From: Rhodanobacter sp. ANJX3
Lineage (GTDB): Bacteria > Pseudomonadota > Gammaproteobacteria > Xanthomonadales > Rhodanobacteraceae
Assembly: GCF_014200755.1 (NCBI RefSeq)
Contig: NZ_JACHCM010000001.1
Location: forward strand, 708,367-772,366
Reading direction: 5' to 3'
DNA length: 64,000 nucleotides
Part shown: positions 55,201-63,758 of the stretch, one piece after another
How the letters are laid out: each line of letters opens with the position of its first letter
Position numbering within the stretch: the stretch's first letter is position 1
Notes under the pieces: generated by a model
What the model was told of the DNA's origin: nothing
Databases searched by the model: none
Seen by the model: the letters and a program-made list of their open reading frames with translations, nothing else
Translations under genes and position numbers: made by a program

Positions 55201-55331
55201 TCACGCGGCGCTCCCGTTGCTGCACTCCAAGCCGAGTGATGGAACTGATCCATCGGGGAGGCGGTAATGTCGAAGGATCTAGCCATCCCTGTCAGAATAA
55301 AAAAAAGACATCCCGCCAGCAGGCAGGACAT
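52260..55331 (-). CDS. Propeller-type sensor histidine kinase (HisKA_3), partner of the adjacent NarL-type regulator
   Basis: This 1023-residue protein has a signal peptide (MSCLLAGCLFFILTGMARS). Periplasmic propeller repeats follow (GSLWLGTGAGLYQFDGVKF; GVIWAAARHGLARYENGRW; GNVWVGTNFGLDSF; GQIWVATNLGIAWIDP). Next are a Y_Y_Y domain (TRFRCRLDGVDEVWQDVGTR; TFQVEAENEDGVWSTYP), one transmembrane helix (LFIIACVAAVLIITALLFGM), and a HisKA_3 domain with H810 in ARELHDTLLQSVQG. The HATPase has EAILNSYRHSDA, DNGRGIG and GHWGLVGMRERA. An upstream TTG start (55403) would add 24 residues. The stop lies 3 bp before the response regulator. Confidence 0.93.
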   Translation of the reverse strand: MSCLLAGCLFFILTGMARSFDITASPMDQFHHSAWSAATGAPRDVWSIAQGVDGSLWLGTGAGLYQFDGVKFRSAIQFDKSFSSSNITSLSVLPTGEILAGFYLGGMTLIKQGHATTYGKDDGFPSGWVLAFAQTQDGVIWAAARHGLARYENGRWTTIGNDWGFPPNSAGWVLVDKEGTLWASGPSSLLFLAKGSHRFQDTHIALGSGAVLALDRDDGLWVSDKVHGTRSLPGVTVLHPSLSIAPKLLSQNFITSNRMLFDRNGHMWGTDSQSGGVYIVLDPKTVADGRSLQSSDLSYVVNRKNGLTSDLTDPLLNDREGNVWVGTNFGLDSFRSSNVSVVPGLEVIPGVDFNGTVDSAGNVWILNGRSIYRVENAVLHSVIKMPETVHDLAGTEDGSLWFESETGIYRYKDGVTQSIPLPAGVTNASLAAFTSDHAGGIWASFVNGRLFHWSSGRWSVSSDSLIRDTPTALALANEGLWVGFTNNRVVVEDAHSARLFSSKDGVGIGAVSSFNVATSLKLVGGELGLARFENGKFQTLSSIGASPISGISGIVQSEGMFWLNTGQGVLRISALELKKAFDDSNYSPTYKLFQYRDGLPGFALQSKSLPTAWVDRDGQIWVATNLGIAWIDPRHTHLNRVPPTVEIVDVSSNGRHYLPEPHADGETRNDLSVMQLPKRTSNLAIEYSATSLSVPEGTRFRCRLDGVDEVWQDVGTRREAFYANLSPGTYTFQVEAENEDGVWSTYPASVGVTIPRMFYQTNLFIIACVAAVLIITALLFGMRLRQVADNVRSRLNERYAERERIARELHDTLLQSVQGLILSVQAAAQRVPMGEPARAMIDKALDRADDVLVEGRDRLLDLRTTAEQARNLPRAFALIGEELGKDANVSFQILVEGLEHPVDPMVREEIYRIGREAILNSYRHSDADAIEIEISHDSDELRVRFRDNGRGIGEGVTLSGGRPGHWGLVGMRERAVQMGGSLVVWGGPDLGTEIELKIPAAVAYGDTRPSFRHILRRLVKGGR

Positions 55332-55499
55332 ACCTCTGTTGAGCAACTCATGTCTACCTAAATGCCGCAATGGCTCAGGCCTCCACGGCCAGCAAGTGTT
55401 CAATAACCATAAAGTTCCCGGTCAATCACCCGAAAGGGTGTCGCATGCACATCTCTTAAAGAAGATTCTGATCGCGTATAAAGCCACCAGGCTTCTGCC

Positions 55500-55874
55500 G
55501 TGCAACGACTATATTCCATGTTTCCACACGGTGGCCCCGGCATTGGCCTACTGCTGTTACGTATTGCGCTGGCTCTAGGCCTTCTGCTGGGTTACTGCGC
55601 GCCAGCCAGTCACGCTGGTACGGTTTTACTGATTGGACTGGTGCTTGTCTGCATCGCGTTAGTCATCGGATTTTTAACGCCCGTTTTTTCCTGCTTGGTT
55701 GTGCTCTCGGGTATAGCCGGGATATTACGCTTGAGCGGCTTGGGTCAGAGCGTTTCGGCTATCACCATAACGCTGGGCGTGGCCCTGTTTCTACTGGGCC
55801 CTGGGGCTTACTCGCTCGATGCCCTGATCTATGGCCGGCGCGTACTGAATCTTGAACGAAATCGCGACGATTGA
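55500..55874 (+). CDS. Small DoxX-like membrane protein
   Basis: This 124-residue protein has four hydrophobic segments (GPGIGLLLLRIALALGLLLG; AGTVLLIGLVLVCIALVIGF; FSCLVVLSGIAGILRL; AITITLGVALFLLGPGAYSL) and a C-terminal DALIYGRRVLNLER. The LLLLRIALA start and the GPGAYSLDALIYGRR end resemble the DoxX superfamily. Function unknown. The start could be GTG 55500 or ATG 55518; neither has a clear ribosome site. Confidence 0.65.
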   Translation: MQRLYSMFPHGGPGIGLLLLRIALALGLLLGYCAPASHAGTVLLIGLVLVCIALVIGFLTPVFSCLVVLSGIAGILRLSGLGQSVSAITITLGVALFLLGPGAYSLDALIYGRRVLNLERNRDD

Positions 55875-56018
55875 TGCCGAAGTTTTTTGCGAAAGCAACA
55901 TCATTTTGGCGATTTCTGCACGGAAAATTATAAAACTAGCTATGACCAAACCGGTTGTGCCATACGCCTGAAGAACGACGCGCTCCGGTTGATCCAAGCT
56001 ATGCCGTTCAAGATTGGG

Positions 56019-56810
56019 CTAGACCCTCATGGCTTCGACCACAAGTGGGCGCATAACGTCGTACCCCGCCCGATTAGGGTGAAGCCCATCATTCGTATAT
56101 CGCGGAGGGAGCGAACGGTCTTCGGCAGCCAGTGCGCTGAAGTAATCAATAAAAACCGCACCGCGCTCGTTTGCGGTATGGCGCAACCAGTCGTTCAACT
56201 CGGCAATACGCGCGATCGGCCTAACCTGAGGGCTATGCGTAAACCCCGCGGCAGGTGTGATGCTGCCCAGCAGGACATTGATACCGTTGACTTGCGCGAT
56301 GTCGAGCATGGCCAGAATATTGTTCTTGTAGTCTTGCGGCGTCGTTGCGCCGGTGTTGCCGGCAATGTCGTTGCTGCCGCAAAGGATGTGCACCGCCTGT
56401 GGCCTCAACGCCACCACGTCGGGATAAAAGCGGATCAACGTCTGCGGCGTCGTCTGGCCACTGATACCTCGGCCGATGATACCGTTCGTAAAAAAGCCTG
56501 GATCGGCGTAACGCCATATCTCAGTGATGGAGTCGCCAATGAAAACCACTTTCGGACAACCCTCTTTTCGTACAGTCTCGTTCTCTCCGCGATACAGGCC
56601 GAGAAAGGGCCAGTCGCGCGAGCGCTGTCCTACTTCTGCGGCGGTGTAAGCGGCGCGAGCCTCTGGGTCAGTAACAAGAGCTATCAGCTCCGGCCCCGCT
56701 GGACCCGAACCAAGCAGGAACTTAAGTAATGCCTGCTCGAATGGCGAATGTCTACGCGGCGTCGGATCAAGCCGATCCACCATGCCGACGGGTGTTTGCG
56801 CCTGGGTCAT
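56019..56810 (-). CDS. SGNH/GDSL-family hydrolase (cytosolic)
   Basis: This 263-residue protein has the four GDSL blocks: VVFIGDSITEIW (Ser, about residue 94), GRGISGQTTPQTLIRF (Gly), ILCGSNDIAGNTG (Asn) and NDGLHPNRAGYDVM (catalytic Asp and His). It resembles PAF-acetylhydrolase-like and acylhydrolase members of the family. It has no signal peptide but an N-terminal extension of about 80 residues. GAAGGA lies 8 bases before ATG. It is a separate lineage from the hydrolase at 50.6 kb. Confidence 0.9.
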   Translation of the reverse strand: MTQAQTPVGMVDRLDPTPRRHSPFEQALLKFLLGSGPAGPELIALVTDPEARAAYTAAEVGQRSRDWPFLGLYRGENETVRKEGCPKVVFIGDSITEIWRYADPGFFTNGIIGRGISGQTTPQTLIRFYPDVVALRPQAVHILCGSNDIAGNTGATTPQDYKNNILAMLDIAQVNGINVLLGSITPAAGFTHSPQVRPIARIAELNDWLRHTANERGAVFIDYFSALAAEDRSLPPRYTNDGLHPNRAGYDVMRPLVVEAMRV

Positions 56811-57406
56811 TGGTCACATCCTTCAGTGGAAGTTGATGAAAGCTCGTCGCGGATAAAAGCAAACGGGTAGCTCGTCCGAGTCAAACCGTTCGGCCGCTGA
56901 CGATCTGGATCTTCTAAGGCGAATTGGCCAAATCATCATTGCGCGCCACGATTTTTCAACGTTCATCGGCGCAAAATATGCTGTCGATCGAACCGCGCAC
57001 CTCGCCACTCAAACAAACCGTGGCAATTGGGACGAGGGCTTCAAAGTCGAGGAACAGCTGCTGTCTTCACGCCAGAGATGGTGCATCGACATCCGCATAC
57101 CACCACCATTCGTGATTCTTGCTCGATGCGCACTCATTCTCGGCGTAGTCGTCGCACGAATCGAGTAAGCGTCTTGCCGTGTGCAGCGCGGGATAAAAAT
57201 GGCCACGCAGGGAAACTTCGACCCAGCCATGTGCTTCTGCACCGACCCGTCCTACCTGACCCGAAGCAGCCGCGCCAACATCGAAATCACTCCCCCACCA
57301 AGTACTGAACATGTCGATTCTCACACACGCCAACCAACAAGACGGCCGACAAAATCAGCCCCTCATGAGTTGTCACGTTAACGTGACTTAAGGCGCAGTG
57401 CAAGCG
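56811..57406. other. 596-bp region without a supported gene
   Basis: Short frames on both strands overlap. A minus-strand stretch near 57,070-57,220 reads plausibly for about 50 residues (AHGWVEVSLRGHFYPALHTA), but I recognise no family and no ribosome site. It may be decayed coding DNA. Confidence 0.4.
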
Positions 57407-58030
57407 TCAACGAGCGCGTTTGAGTTTTGCCACAGCGTCGGCACCTGCCACAGCGACGGTGGTGTAAATCGAGACAATTTCATCCAGCGTTGCGACTTTG
57501 AGCCCCAGCGCGTCCACCGCGCCACGCAGCGCCGCCAGATACATTCTCGCCACCACGTCCGCTCTTGCCTTTGGAATAGCGTGCGAGTTACGCAGTACTG
57601 CAGCCCAGTCCTTGACTGCAAGGTCATGAACTTCTTTGGCGATGTCTGGAAACACCGCATCGTCGGAAAACATTTTTGACAACAAAGGCCCACGCTCGCG
57701 CGCAAGTTCTAGCCACACCTGGATATTGGCGCTGACGAGTTGGCGTAAATCCGGTTTGGCAGGCAGGATCGCGCGAGCTCGGCTACCAGCCTCTCTCATC
57801 TCTTGATTTAGCAGGGCTCGAAGCAACTCTTCACGGTTGGTGAAGTAACGATAGCCCAGGCGCTTGTTGACCCCCGTGCGGGCAGCTACCTCCTCCATCG
57901 TAACTGCCGGGAGCCCCTGCTCCACGACGATGGCAGCTGCCGCCTCAAGAAACTTGCTGCGTCGTTCGGCGGCGGACAGTCTCGATTTCGTCATTGCCTT
58001 ACGTGGATTGGCTGCAGCAGGCTTGTTCAT
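57407..58030 (-). CDS. TetR-family transcriptional regulator
   Basis: This 207-residue repressor has a helix-turn-helix at about 20-68 (RRSKFLEAAAAIVVEQGLPA; VTMEEVAARTGVNKRLGYRYF; TNREELLRALL) and an all-helical ligand domain. ATG 58030 is supported by an AAAGG site 7 bases upstream; the frame is open further to 58261 without family similarity. It faces the TonB receptor at 58.9 kb across about 840 bp, so it is a candidate regulator of that locus. Confidence 0.92.
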   Translation of the reverse strand: MNKPAAANPRKAMTKSRLSAAERRSKFLEAAAAIVVEQGLPAVTMEEVAARTGVNKRLGYRYFTNREELLRALLNQEMREAGSRARAILPAKPDLRQLVSANIQVWLELARERGPLLSKMFSDDAVFPDIAKEVHDLAVKDWAAVLRNSHAIPKARADVVARMYLAALRGAVDALGLKVATLDEIVSIYTTVAVAGADAVAKLKRAR

Positions 58031-58751
58031 GATGTTTACCTTTCCTCCATTTGGGGACGACTCTAGCGCGTCGATCAGTCCCGACGTGCCCAATGGAACG
58101 GTACGAAAGCAGCCCGGTTGCACAGAAAGCCCTAGCGCAGGGCAAGTTGAGCCGAGCATAAGTCTCGATACCGTGACTAGCCAAATAGAATAGCGTGAGC
58201 ACGGATGACATTGCCTTCCTGAGACATGCGCGTTCTGACGAACCAACGCGCGCGACCACATATTTCTACTGCAACCCTCTCATGCCGCGCGTATGGGTCT
58301 CGAGCACGGCAAGCATGAAATCCAATGCCGACATCCAGCACAGTATGTCCTTTAGCGCGATGGCAGCCGACGCTCCCCACCGCGAGAACGGCAGTTCAAC
58401 AACGTATTACGAAAACAAATCAAACCACTTTTGTACTACGCAGATTGTCTCGGAAAGAGCTGCCCTCTGACGAAAATTTGGTTCGGGAAAATAATCGATG
58501 TTGCGCTGCACACGCTGATTTCCCCCTTGTCTATCTGCGCTTTCCTCAGCCGCGCAAAGCATCGATGACGTACTGAAACGCCCTGGCCATTAAAGATAGT
58601 CAATGTCGACTTGATCAGCGAAACGGCTTGAAGAAGAGCTATCACTCGCAGCGTACGATTGAACAATCGCTCGCCGCCAAGCCTATTTGGCTTCGCATAT
58701 CGCATGGCATTCCGCGCTAGGCCTCAGCATCTAGTTCGTTGCATCGCACCA
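58031..58751. other. Long intergenic region between the TetR and TonB receptor genes
   Basis: No convincing gene. A frame on the minus strand (58436-58705) is open but carries no motif. The segment should hold the TetR promoter at its left end. The receptor's promoter and operator are annotated just to the right. Confidence 0.4.
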
Positions 58752-58773
58752 ACAAACAGACTTGCCTGTTTGT
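58752..58773. promoter_or_regulatory. Perfect 22-bp palindromic operator candidate upstream of the TonB receptor
   Basis: ACAAACAG-acttgc-CTGTTTGT has perfect 8-bp arms and a 6-base spacer, the size expected of a TetR-family operator. It overlaps the -35 box of the best promoter in the region. Two TetR genes flank the receptor; which one binds is not determined. Confidence 0.65.
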
Positions 58774-58790
58774 AAATATGTCCCTATCTT
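58762..58790 (+). promoter_or_regulatory. Sigma70-like promoter of the TonB receptor-TetR-GH1 unit
   Basis: TTGCCT (58762-58767) and TATCTT (58785-58790) are separated by 17 bases. The receptor start lies about 80 bp downstream. The palindrome covers the -35 box, which fits repression. Confidence 0.6.
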
Positions 58791-58869
58791 TCGGCCACGC
58801 TTTGTAATTGCCGCCCGACAGCAGCGTTGATGAAGAGCGCCACCACTAGAATCGTTGGAGGGGTACCTT

Positions 58870-61233
58870 GTGCGCACTTCTTATCTCATCATGCTCGCCT
58901 GCAGCAGCGCTTTGATATCGGTCACCGCGCCGGTGTACGCGCTGGAGACATCTTTCGGTTTGGATTCGGCACAGGCATCGAACGCTCAGTCCACTGCTGG
59001 CACAAAAGCAGCTAGAGGGATCGAGAAGACACAGGAAACCGATAACGCGTCGCCCCAAAAGGCGGCCAATCTCTCGCAAGTCATGGTGACTGCAACAAAA
59101 CGCGCGGAGTCGATTCAGTCGGTGCCGGTGACCGTGACGGTGATCAATGCTGCGCAATTGCAGAATCAAGGCTTGAACGAAGTGCAGGATCTCACCCATG
59201 CTGTCCCTGCATTGACGGCTCAAAAAAGCCAACCTACGACGCTGCAGATTCGCGGCATTGGCGTACCGCAAAATGCTCAAACCGCAGAGCCTAGTGTAGG
59301 CGTCGTGGTGGATGGTGTATCGCTGGGTAATGCTACCGCGGCATCCCCGCAATTGTTCGATGTGTCGCGGGTAGAGGTGCTTGAGGGACCTCAGGACACC
59401 CTGTTCGGGCGCAGCACCTCTGCTGGCGTGCTCAATATCACCACCAACGCACCGGATCCCAGCAAGACTGAGTTGACTCTCCACTCGGACCAGGGAAGTC
59501 GGGACAGCTACACCGACCAAGCAGTGCTTAATCTGCCTGTGTCAACCTACTCTGCGCTGCGCCTGTCGGTGGCGGATACGCGACAACCAGACACGATTTA
59601 CAACGCATACCAGCACATCTGGGACGACAACAAGGCACGCAGTGCACGTATTCGTTACCTGTGGCAGCCCACGGACAAACTCACCTTCAACATCATCGCC
59701 GACTATAGTCGCGTCACCTCAAAGGTCAGCGATACCGACTTCCCGGTATTCCAGGCAACACCCGGCGGCGTTCTGAGCAATTTGCTTGCCACGTGCGGGA
59801 TCGTGCCAAATCAAGACAACAATCGCACCTGCTCGGATGGCCCGAACCGCAGCACGGCAAAGTCAGATGGATTATCCAGCCAAGTCGACTATGACTTCGG
59901 CGCAACCACCTTGTCGTCGATTACCGCCGTACGCCACCTTCGAGCGGCTGACGGTGGCGATGCCGACAGCGCTCCGGTGGATCTGGTCAATACCAACACC
60001 AAAGACATCAATCTGCGCACGCAGAGCCAAGAATTTCGACTGACGTCATCTAACAACGATTTCCTGGATTATGTCGGCGGCCTCTACTACTACCACAGCA
60101 CGAATGTCACCAGCACCGTAGAGGAAGGTATGCCGCTGCTGGAGGACGGCCTGCCGTTCCTGCTCGGTCAATCGTCGCTCACGCAGTCGCGTGAACGCAG
60201 TTACGCGGCTTACGGTGAAGCGACGTTGAAATTCACGCCGACGTTCCGCGGCATTATTGGCCTACGCTACGGCGACGACGATGTCTCAGCCACTACGCTG
60301 CGTCAGCTCGCGCCAGGGGCGATTTTCCCCATCACAAGCACCGCGGACATCCACGGTCGTACGGAAAACAAATACAACTCCTTCCGCTTGGGCATACAGA
60401 ACGATCTGACCTCCAATGCCATGGGATACATCACGTTTACCAAGGGCTACAAAGGTCCTGCGGTCAATGACCAGGCCACCAGCACCGACGTTCCACTCTT
60501 GGTTAAGCCAGAAATTCCCATCGCTTGGGAAGCTGGTCTCAAGACGACGTGGCTCGATGGCCGCGTCGGCGTGAATGGGTCGATCTATCACACGCATATT
60601 GAAAACTTCCAGGCGCTCTACTTCGATCCCACATCGGCAACCTTTGTCTACGGCAATGCACCGACGGTCACGATCAAGGGCGTCGAACTGAGCGCCTTTG
60701 GACATCTCAATGACAACTTCACGCTCAACTTCGGCACGCTGTATAACAACGGCAAGTACGGCAACGGTTACTTCGTCGGCTGTGCGCCCAACTTTCAGAC
60801 CGACGCCGACGGGTGCCACGCGGTGCCCGGCAAGACGACGAGAGAGTCCGATGCCGGAGGCAATCAGTTGGTCGCTTCGCCCAAATGGAAAGTCACCCTC
60901 AACGGAACTTACAGCCGCGCCCTGAATGCAACGCTGGACGGTTTCGTTTCGGCCGACGGCGTGTACACGTCGCGCATTTATTTCGATCAGGCCTATGATC
61001 CCACCGACACTACGGGTAGCCACGTGTTGTTCGGAGCAAAAATAGGTGTCCGCTCACACGATGGCCGATGGGGTATCTATGTCTATGGTCGCAATCTGAC
61101 CGATGAGCGCGTGCCACAATTTCGTTTTGTGACACCCATAGGCACGACGCTGGGCGACACGAATACTTACAGCCAGACTTTCGGTGCCGATGCATTCCGT
61201 ACGATCGGCGTTTCGTTCGACGCAAAATTTTAA
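58870..61233 (+). CDS. TonB-dependent receptor, 787 residues
   Basis: This outer-membrane transporter has a signal peptide (MRTSYLIMLACSSALISVTA, cleaved after PVYA). A TonB-box region is at about 70-85 (LSQVMVTATKRAESIQSVPV). The plug has QIRGIGVPQNAQ, GVVVDGVSLGN, VSRVEVLEGPQDTLFGRSTS and GVLNITTN. The beta-barrel ends IGVSFDAKF with a terminal Phe. The TKR-ESIQ-VP and GPQ-TLFGR signatures belong to the FyuA/FecA-like receptors common in sphingomonads and xanthomonads. GTG 58870 is preferred: GGAGGGG lies 6 bases upstream. It is followed by TetR and GH1 genes on the same strand. Confidence 0.94.
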   Translation: MRTSYLIMLACSSALISVTAPVYALETSFGLDSAQASNAQSTAGTKAARGIEKTQETDNASPQKAANLSQVMVTATKRAESIQSVPVTVTVINAAQLQNQGLNEVQDLTHAVPALTAQKSQPTTLQIRGIGVPQNAQTAEPSVGVVVDGVSLGNATAASPQLFDVSRVEVLEGPQDTLFGRSTSAGVLNITTNAPDPSKTELTLHSDQGSRDSYTDQAVLNLPVSTYSALRLSVADTRQPDTIYNAYQHIWDDNKARSARIRYLWQPTDKLTFNIIADYSRVTSKVSDTDFPVFQATPGGVLSNLLATCGIVPNQDNNRTCSDGPNRSTAKSDGLSSQVDYDFGATTLSSITAVRHLRAADGGDADSAPVDLVNTNTKDINLRTQSQEFRLTSSNNDFLDYVGGLYYYHSTNVTSTVEEGMPLLEDGLPFLLGQSSLTQSRERSYAAYGEATLKFTPTFRGIIGLRYGDDDVSATTLRQLAPGAIFPITSTADIHGRTENKYNSFRLGIQNDLTSNAMGYITFTKGYKGPAVNDQATSTDVPLLVKPEIPIAWEAGLKTTWLDGRVGVNGSIYHTHIENFQALYFDPTSATFVYGNAPTVTIKGVELSAFGHLNDNFTLNFGTLYNNGKYGNGYFVGCAPNFQTDADGCHAVPGKTTRESDAGGNQLVASPKWKVTLNGTYSRALNATLDGFVSADGVYTSRIYFDQAYDPTDTTGSHVLFGAKIGVRSHDGRWGIYVYGRNLTDERVPQFRFVTPIGTTLGDTNTYSQTFGADAFRTIGVSFDAKF

Positions 61234-61293
61234 TAGGTAACGATCTTTCTAAACAGCGCGCCTTCTGGCAAAACACGCCGCTGTATTGAGCAG

Positions 61294-62040
61294 ATGTTGA
61301 CCAATAGAGAGATTCTCTTGACGAAGAAAACTCAAGCCAAACGGAGTGCCCCGGTCTCGCCAGCCCATGCAAATACGGGTTCTTCGTCGACGCCTTTGCG
61401 GCGGCCGCAGGCACAACGCAGCGCCGATACACAAGCGAAACTGATCGACGCGGCAATTGCTTGCCTTCATCGCGTCGGCTATAGCGCTACGACGGTCACC
61501 ATGGTGGCAGAGGAGGCCAAGGTTAGTCGCGGCGCCATGTCCCATCAGTTCCCTGCAAAAACCGACCTGATGCTGGCGGTCGTCGAGGCAGTGTTCGAAG
61601 CGGACGCGAAGTATTACCAGTCAACCGTCATGGCAAAGTCACCCAAGCAGTGGGTTCTCGATCTTCCGGCAACGGTCTGGGAGGCGGTCAGCCGTCCATC
61701 GGGCACCGCAGTCATGGAAATCATGCTCGCATCGCGTTCCGACAGCGAACTGGCAGACAAGCTGCGCGCAAAGCAACAGGCCATCGATGCCCGATCGCAC
61801 GACTGGATTATTGAGCGACTCGCCGCTGCGGGCCTACACGATCGGCCGAATGGAGAAGCCGTCCACCGGCTATTCGTTGCAGCTATCCGCGGCCTATCGA
61901 TGGAAGCCTTGTTCCGTCGTGATAAGGCCGATAGTGAAAACTCTCTGGCGGTGCTCGGTGAAATTCTCGGCCTGCTCTATCCCGCCAGAGACACTAAATC
62001 ATCAAAACGCAAAGCACCATCAAAAGGCAAAGCACATTGA
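61294..62040 (+). CDS. TetR-family transcriptional regulator overlapping the GH1 gene
   Basis: This 248-residue protein has a basic N-terminal tail of about 40 residues, a helix-turn-helix (about 45-95: TQAKLIDAAIACLHRVGYSA; VTMVAEEAKVSRGAMSHQFP; AKTDLMLAVV) and a helical ligand domain. It ends with a Lys-rich tail. Two starts are possible: ATG 61294 and a TTG at 61318 that has a better AGAGAG site. The stop TGA shares bases with the GH1 TTG start (TTGA), so the two are translationally coupled. Position within the unit suggests feedback by the imported sugar or its aglycone. Confidence 0.9.
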   Translation: MLTNREILLTKKTQAKRSAPVSPAHANTGSSSTPLRRPQAQRSADTQAKLIDAAIACLHRVGYSATTVTMVAEEAKVSRGAMSHQFPAKTDLMLAVVEAVFEADAKYYQSTVMAKSPKQWVLDLPATVWEAVSRPSGTAVMEIMLASRSDSELADKLRAKQQAIDARSHDWIIERLAAAGLHDRPNGEAVHRLFVAAIRGLSMEALFRRDKADSENSLAVLGEILGLLYPARDTKSSKRKAPSKGKAH

Positions 62041-63269
62041 ACGAGGCACCTCGTCCCGCTCCTAAAAATTTCCTTTGGGGTGTAGCTATCTCCGCGCACC
62101 AGAGCGAAGGCAACAATACCAATTCCGACATCTGGCTCGCCGAGAATGTCACGCCGACACTCTTCGTTGATCCTTCCGGAAAAGCCTGCGACAGCTACCA
62201 CCGTTTTGCCGAAGACATTGCGATTGCTGCCGACCTCGGATTCAACTGCTATCGATTTGGCATCGAGTGGGCGCGCATCGAGCCAGAGCCTGGAAAGTTT
62301 TCGATGGCCGAACTCGACCGCTATTCACGCATGCTTGATTTATGCGCGCAGCGCGGGCTCGCACCCATGGTGACTTTCAGCCATTTCTCCGTACCACTCT
62401 GGTTTGCGGCGCGCGGCGGTTTCGAGGTAGCCGACGGTGCCGATCTGTTCGCTCGGTTTGCCGAGAAAGCCACCGAGCGGTTGGGTGATCGCATGGCTGC
62501 GGCTACCACGTTCAACGAAGCGAATGTGCAGCGGCTACTTGCCCTGATCCGCACGTCCGATGCGCAACCTGGGATTGACGCGATGTTGGAAGCATGTGCC
62601 AGGCGATGCGGCTCAGCGCGTTTTTCATCGCTAGTATTTACCGATTTCAAAAAGACCGAGCCGGTGCTGCTGGACGCGCACCGCAAGGCGATGGCCGCGA
62701 TCAAGGCCGGACCAGGCCGTTTTCCCGTCGGCATCTCGCTGACCATGCAGGACGTTCAGGGTGTTGGCTGGATCAACTTGGCAAAGGTCGTCACCGACCG
62801 ACTTTACGGCCCGTGGCTGGATGAGGCCAAAGGCGCCGACTTCATCGGTGTACAGACCTACACGCGCGTACAGATAGGGCTACGTGGACGCATCGACCCA
62901 CCAGCGGATGCCGAGATGACGACTGCCGGCTACGAGTTTTATCCGCAAGCGCTGGGCGCCACAATACGATTGGCTGCCGCTCGCACCGGGAAGCCGGTCT
63001 ACGTGACCGAGAGCGGCGTCGCCACCGACGATGATTCGCGTCGCATTGCCTACATCGACGCGGCACTGGCTGAAGTAAAGGCATGCATCGATGAAGGCAT
63101 TGATGTCCGCAGCTTTATCCAGTGGTCACTACTGGATAACTATGAATGGACTGCCGGTTACGGTCAGCGATTCGGCTTGGTCGAAGTCGACTTTGACACG
63201 TTCGAACGCAAGCCCCGGCCAAGCGCTTTTCATCTCGGGTCGCGTGCGCGCCAAAACCTTTTTGGGTAA
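62037..63269 (+). CDS. Divergent family 1 glycoside hydrolase (beta-glucosidase-like)
   Basis: This 410-residue cytosolic enzyme has a GH1 TIM barrel: FLWGVAISAHQSEGN, FNCYRFGIEWARIEPEPGKF, MVTFSHFSVPLWFA, TTFNEANVQ with the acid/base E161, YVTESGVATDD with the nucleophile E325, and SLLDNYEWTAGYGQRFGLVE near the end. Both catalytic glutamates are kept, but the canonical NEP reads NEA and TENG reads TESG. It is about 40 residues shorter than typical GH1 enzymes. The start is TTG 62037, overlapping the TetR stop. It probably cleaves a glycoside imported by the upstream TonB receptor; the aglycone is not predictable. Confidence 0.9.
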   Translation: MNEAPRPAPKNFLWGVAISAHQSEGNNTNSDIWLAENVTPTLFVDPSGKACDSYHRFAEDIAIAADLGFNCYRFGIEWARIEPEPGKFSMAELDRYSRMLDLCAQRGLAPMVTFSHFSVPLWFAARGGFEVADGADLFARFAEKATERLGDRMAAATTFNEANVQRLLALIRTSDAQPGIDAMLEACARRCGSARFSSLVFTDFKKTEPVLLDAHRKAMAAIKAGPGRFPVGISLTMQDVQGVGWINLAKVVTDRLYGPWLDEAKGADFIGVQTYTRVQIGLRGRIDPPADAEMTTAGYEFYPQALGATIRLAAARTGKPVYVTESGVATDDDSRRIAYIDAALAEVKACIDEGIDVRSFIQWSLLDNYEWTAGYGQRFGLVEVDFDTFERKPRPSAFHLGSRARQNLFG

Positions 63270-63758
63270 CGCAGGCTTTTGTAATACGAATCTGAGTCCT
63301 GGCGGCTTCCGTCTCGAGCAAACTTCAAACAGGGACCGATTCAACGGACTGGGCATGCGCTCATTAATGACGCAAAAGTTCGGTCGCGAGCGCCCCTGAT
63401 CGAAATGCCTTACCAAAGCCTGCACATCTTTCCGTCGTTACGATGGAGTCGCACTGAGAGGCTCACTTTGATGGAAGCTTGGCGCTAACCTCAGGCGCCT
63501 GCTGGCCATATGTCAAAGAGACGAAGAACTTTGTCCATGTCGAGCAAACAGTCTCTCCATCCATTGGAATGTGGACTGCCTTTCCCATACCCAAGGAATT
63601 TAAGCCGAGCCAAGTCGGCCCAACTCGATTCGAGGACCTAAGCTGAAGGCATTGGGAAGCCGTATTGGTTGCATGGCAATCGTCGATTGCCGCTAAGGGG
63701 GAGACTGGACGCGATTTCGGATCGAAAGCTCGCTGACGCCCACGAGTGAAAAAACCAT
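63270..63758. other. Intergenic region between the GH1 gene and a convergent dehydrogenase
   Basis: No convincing gene. A 99-codon minus-strand frame (63463-63762) lacks motifs and overlaps the end of the next gene. Confidence 0.4.

Noticed and set aside
57067-57333. Minus-strand frame reading AHGWVEVSLRGHFYPALHTA
   Set aside because: Looks protein-like over a short part only; no family recognised, no ribosome site, so not called as a gene.
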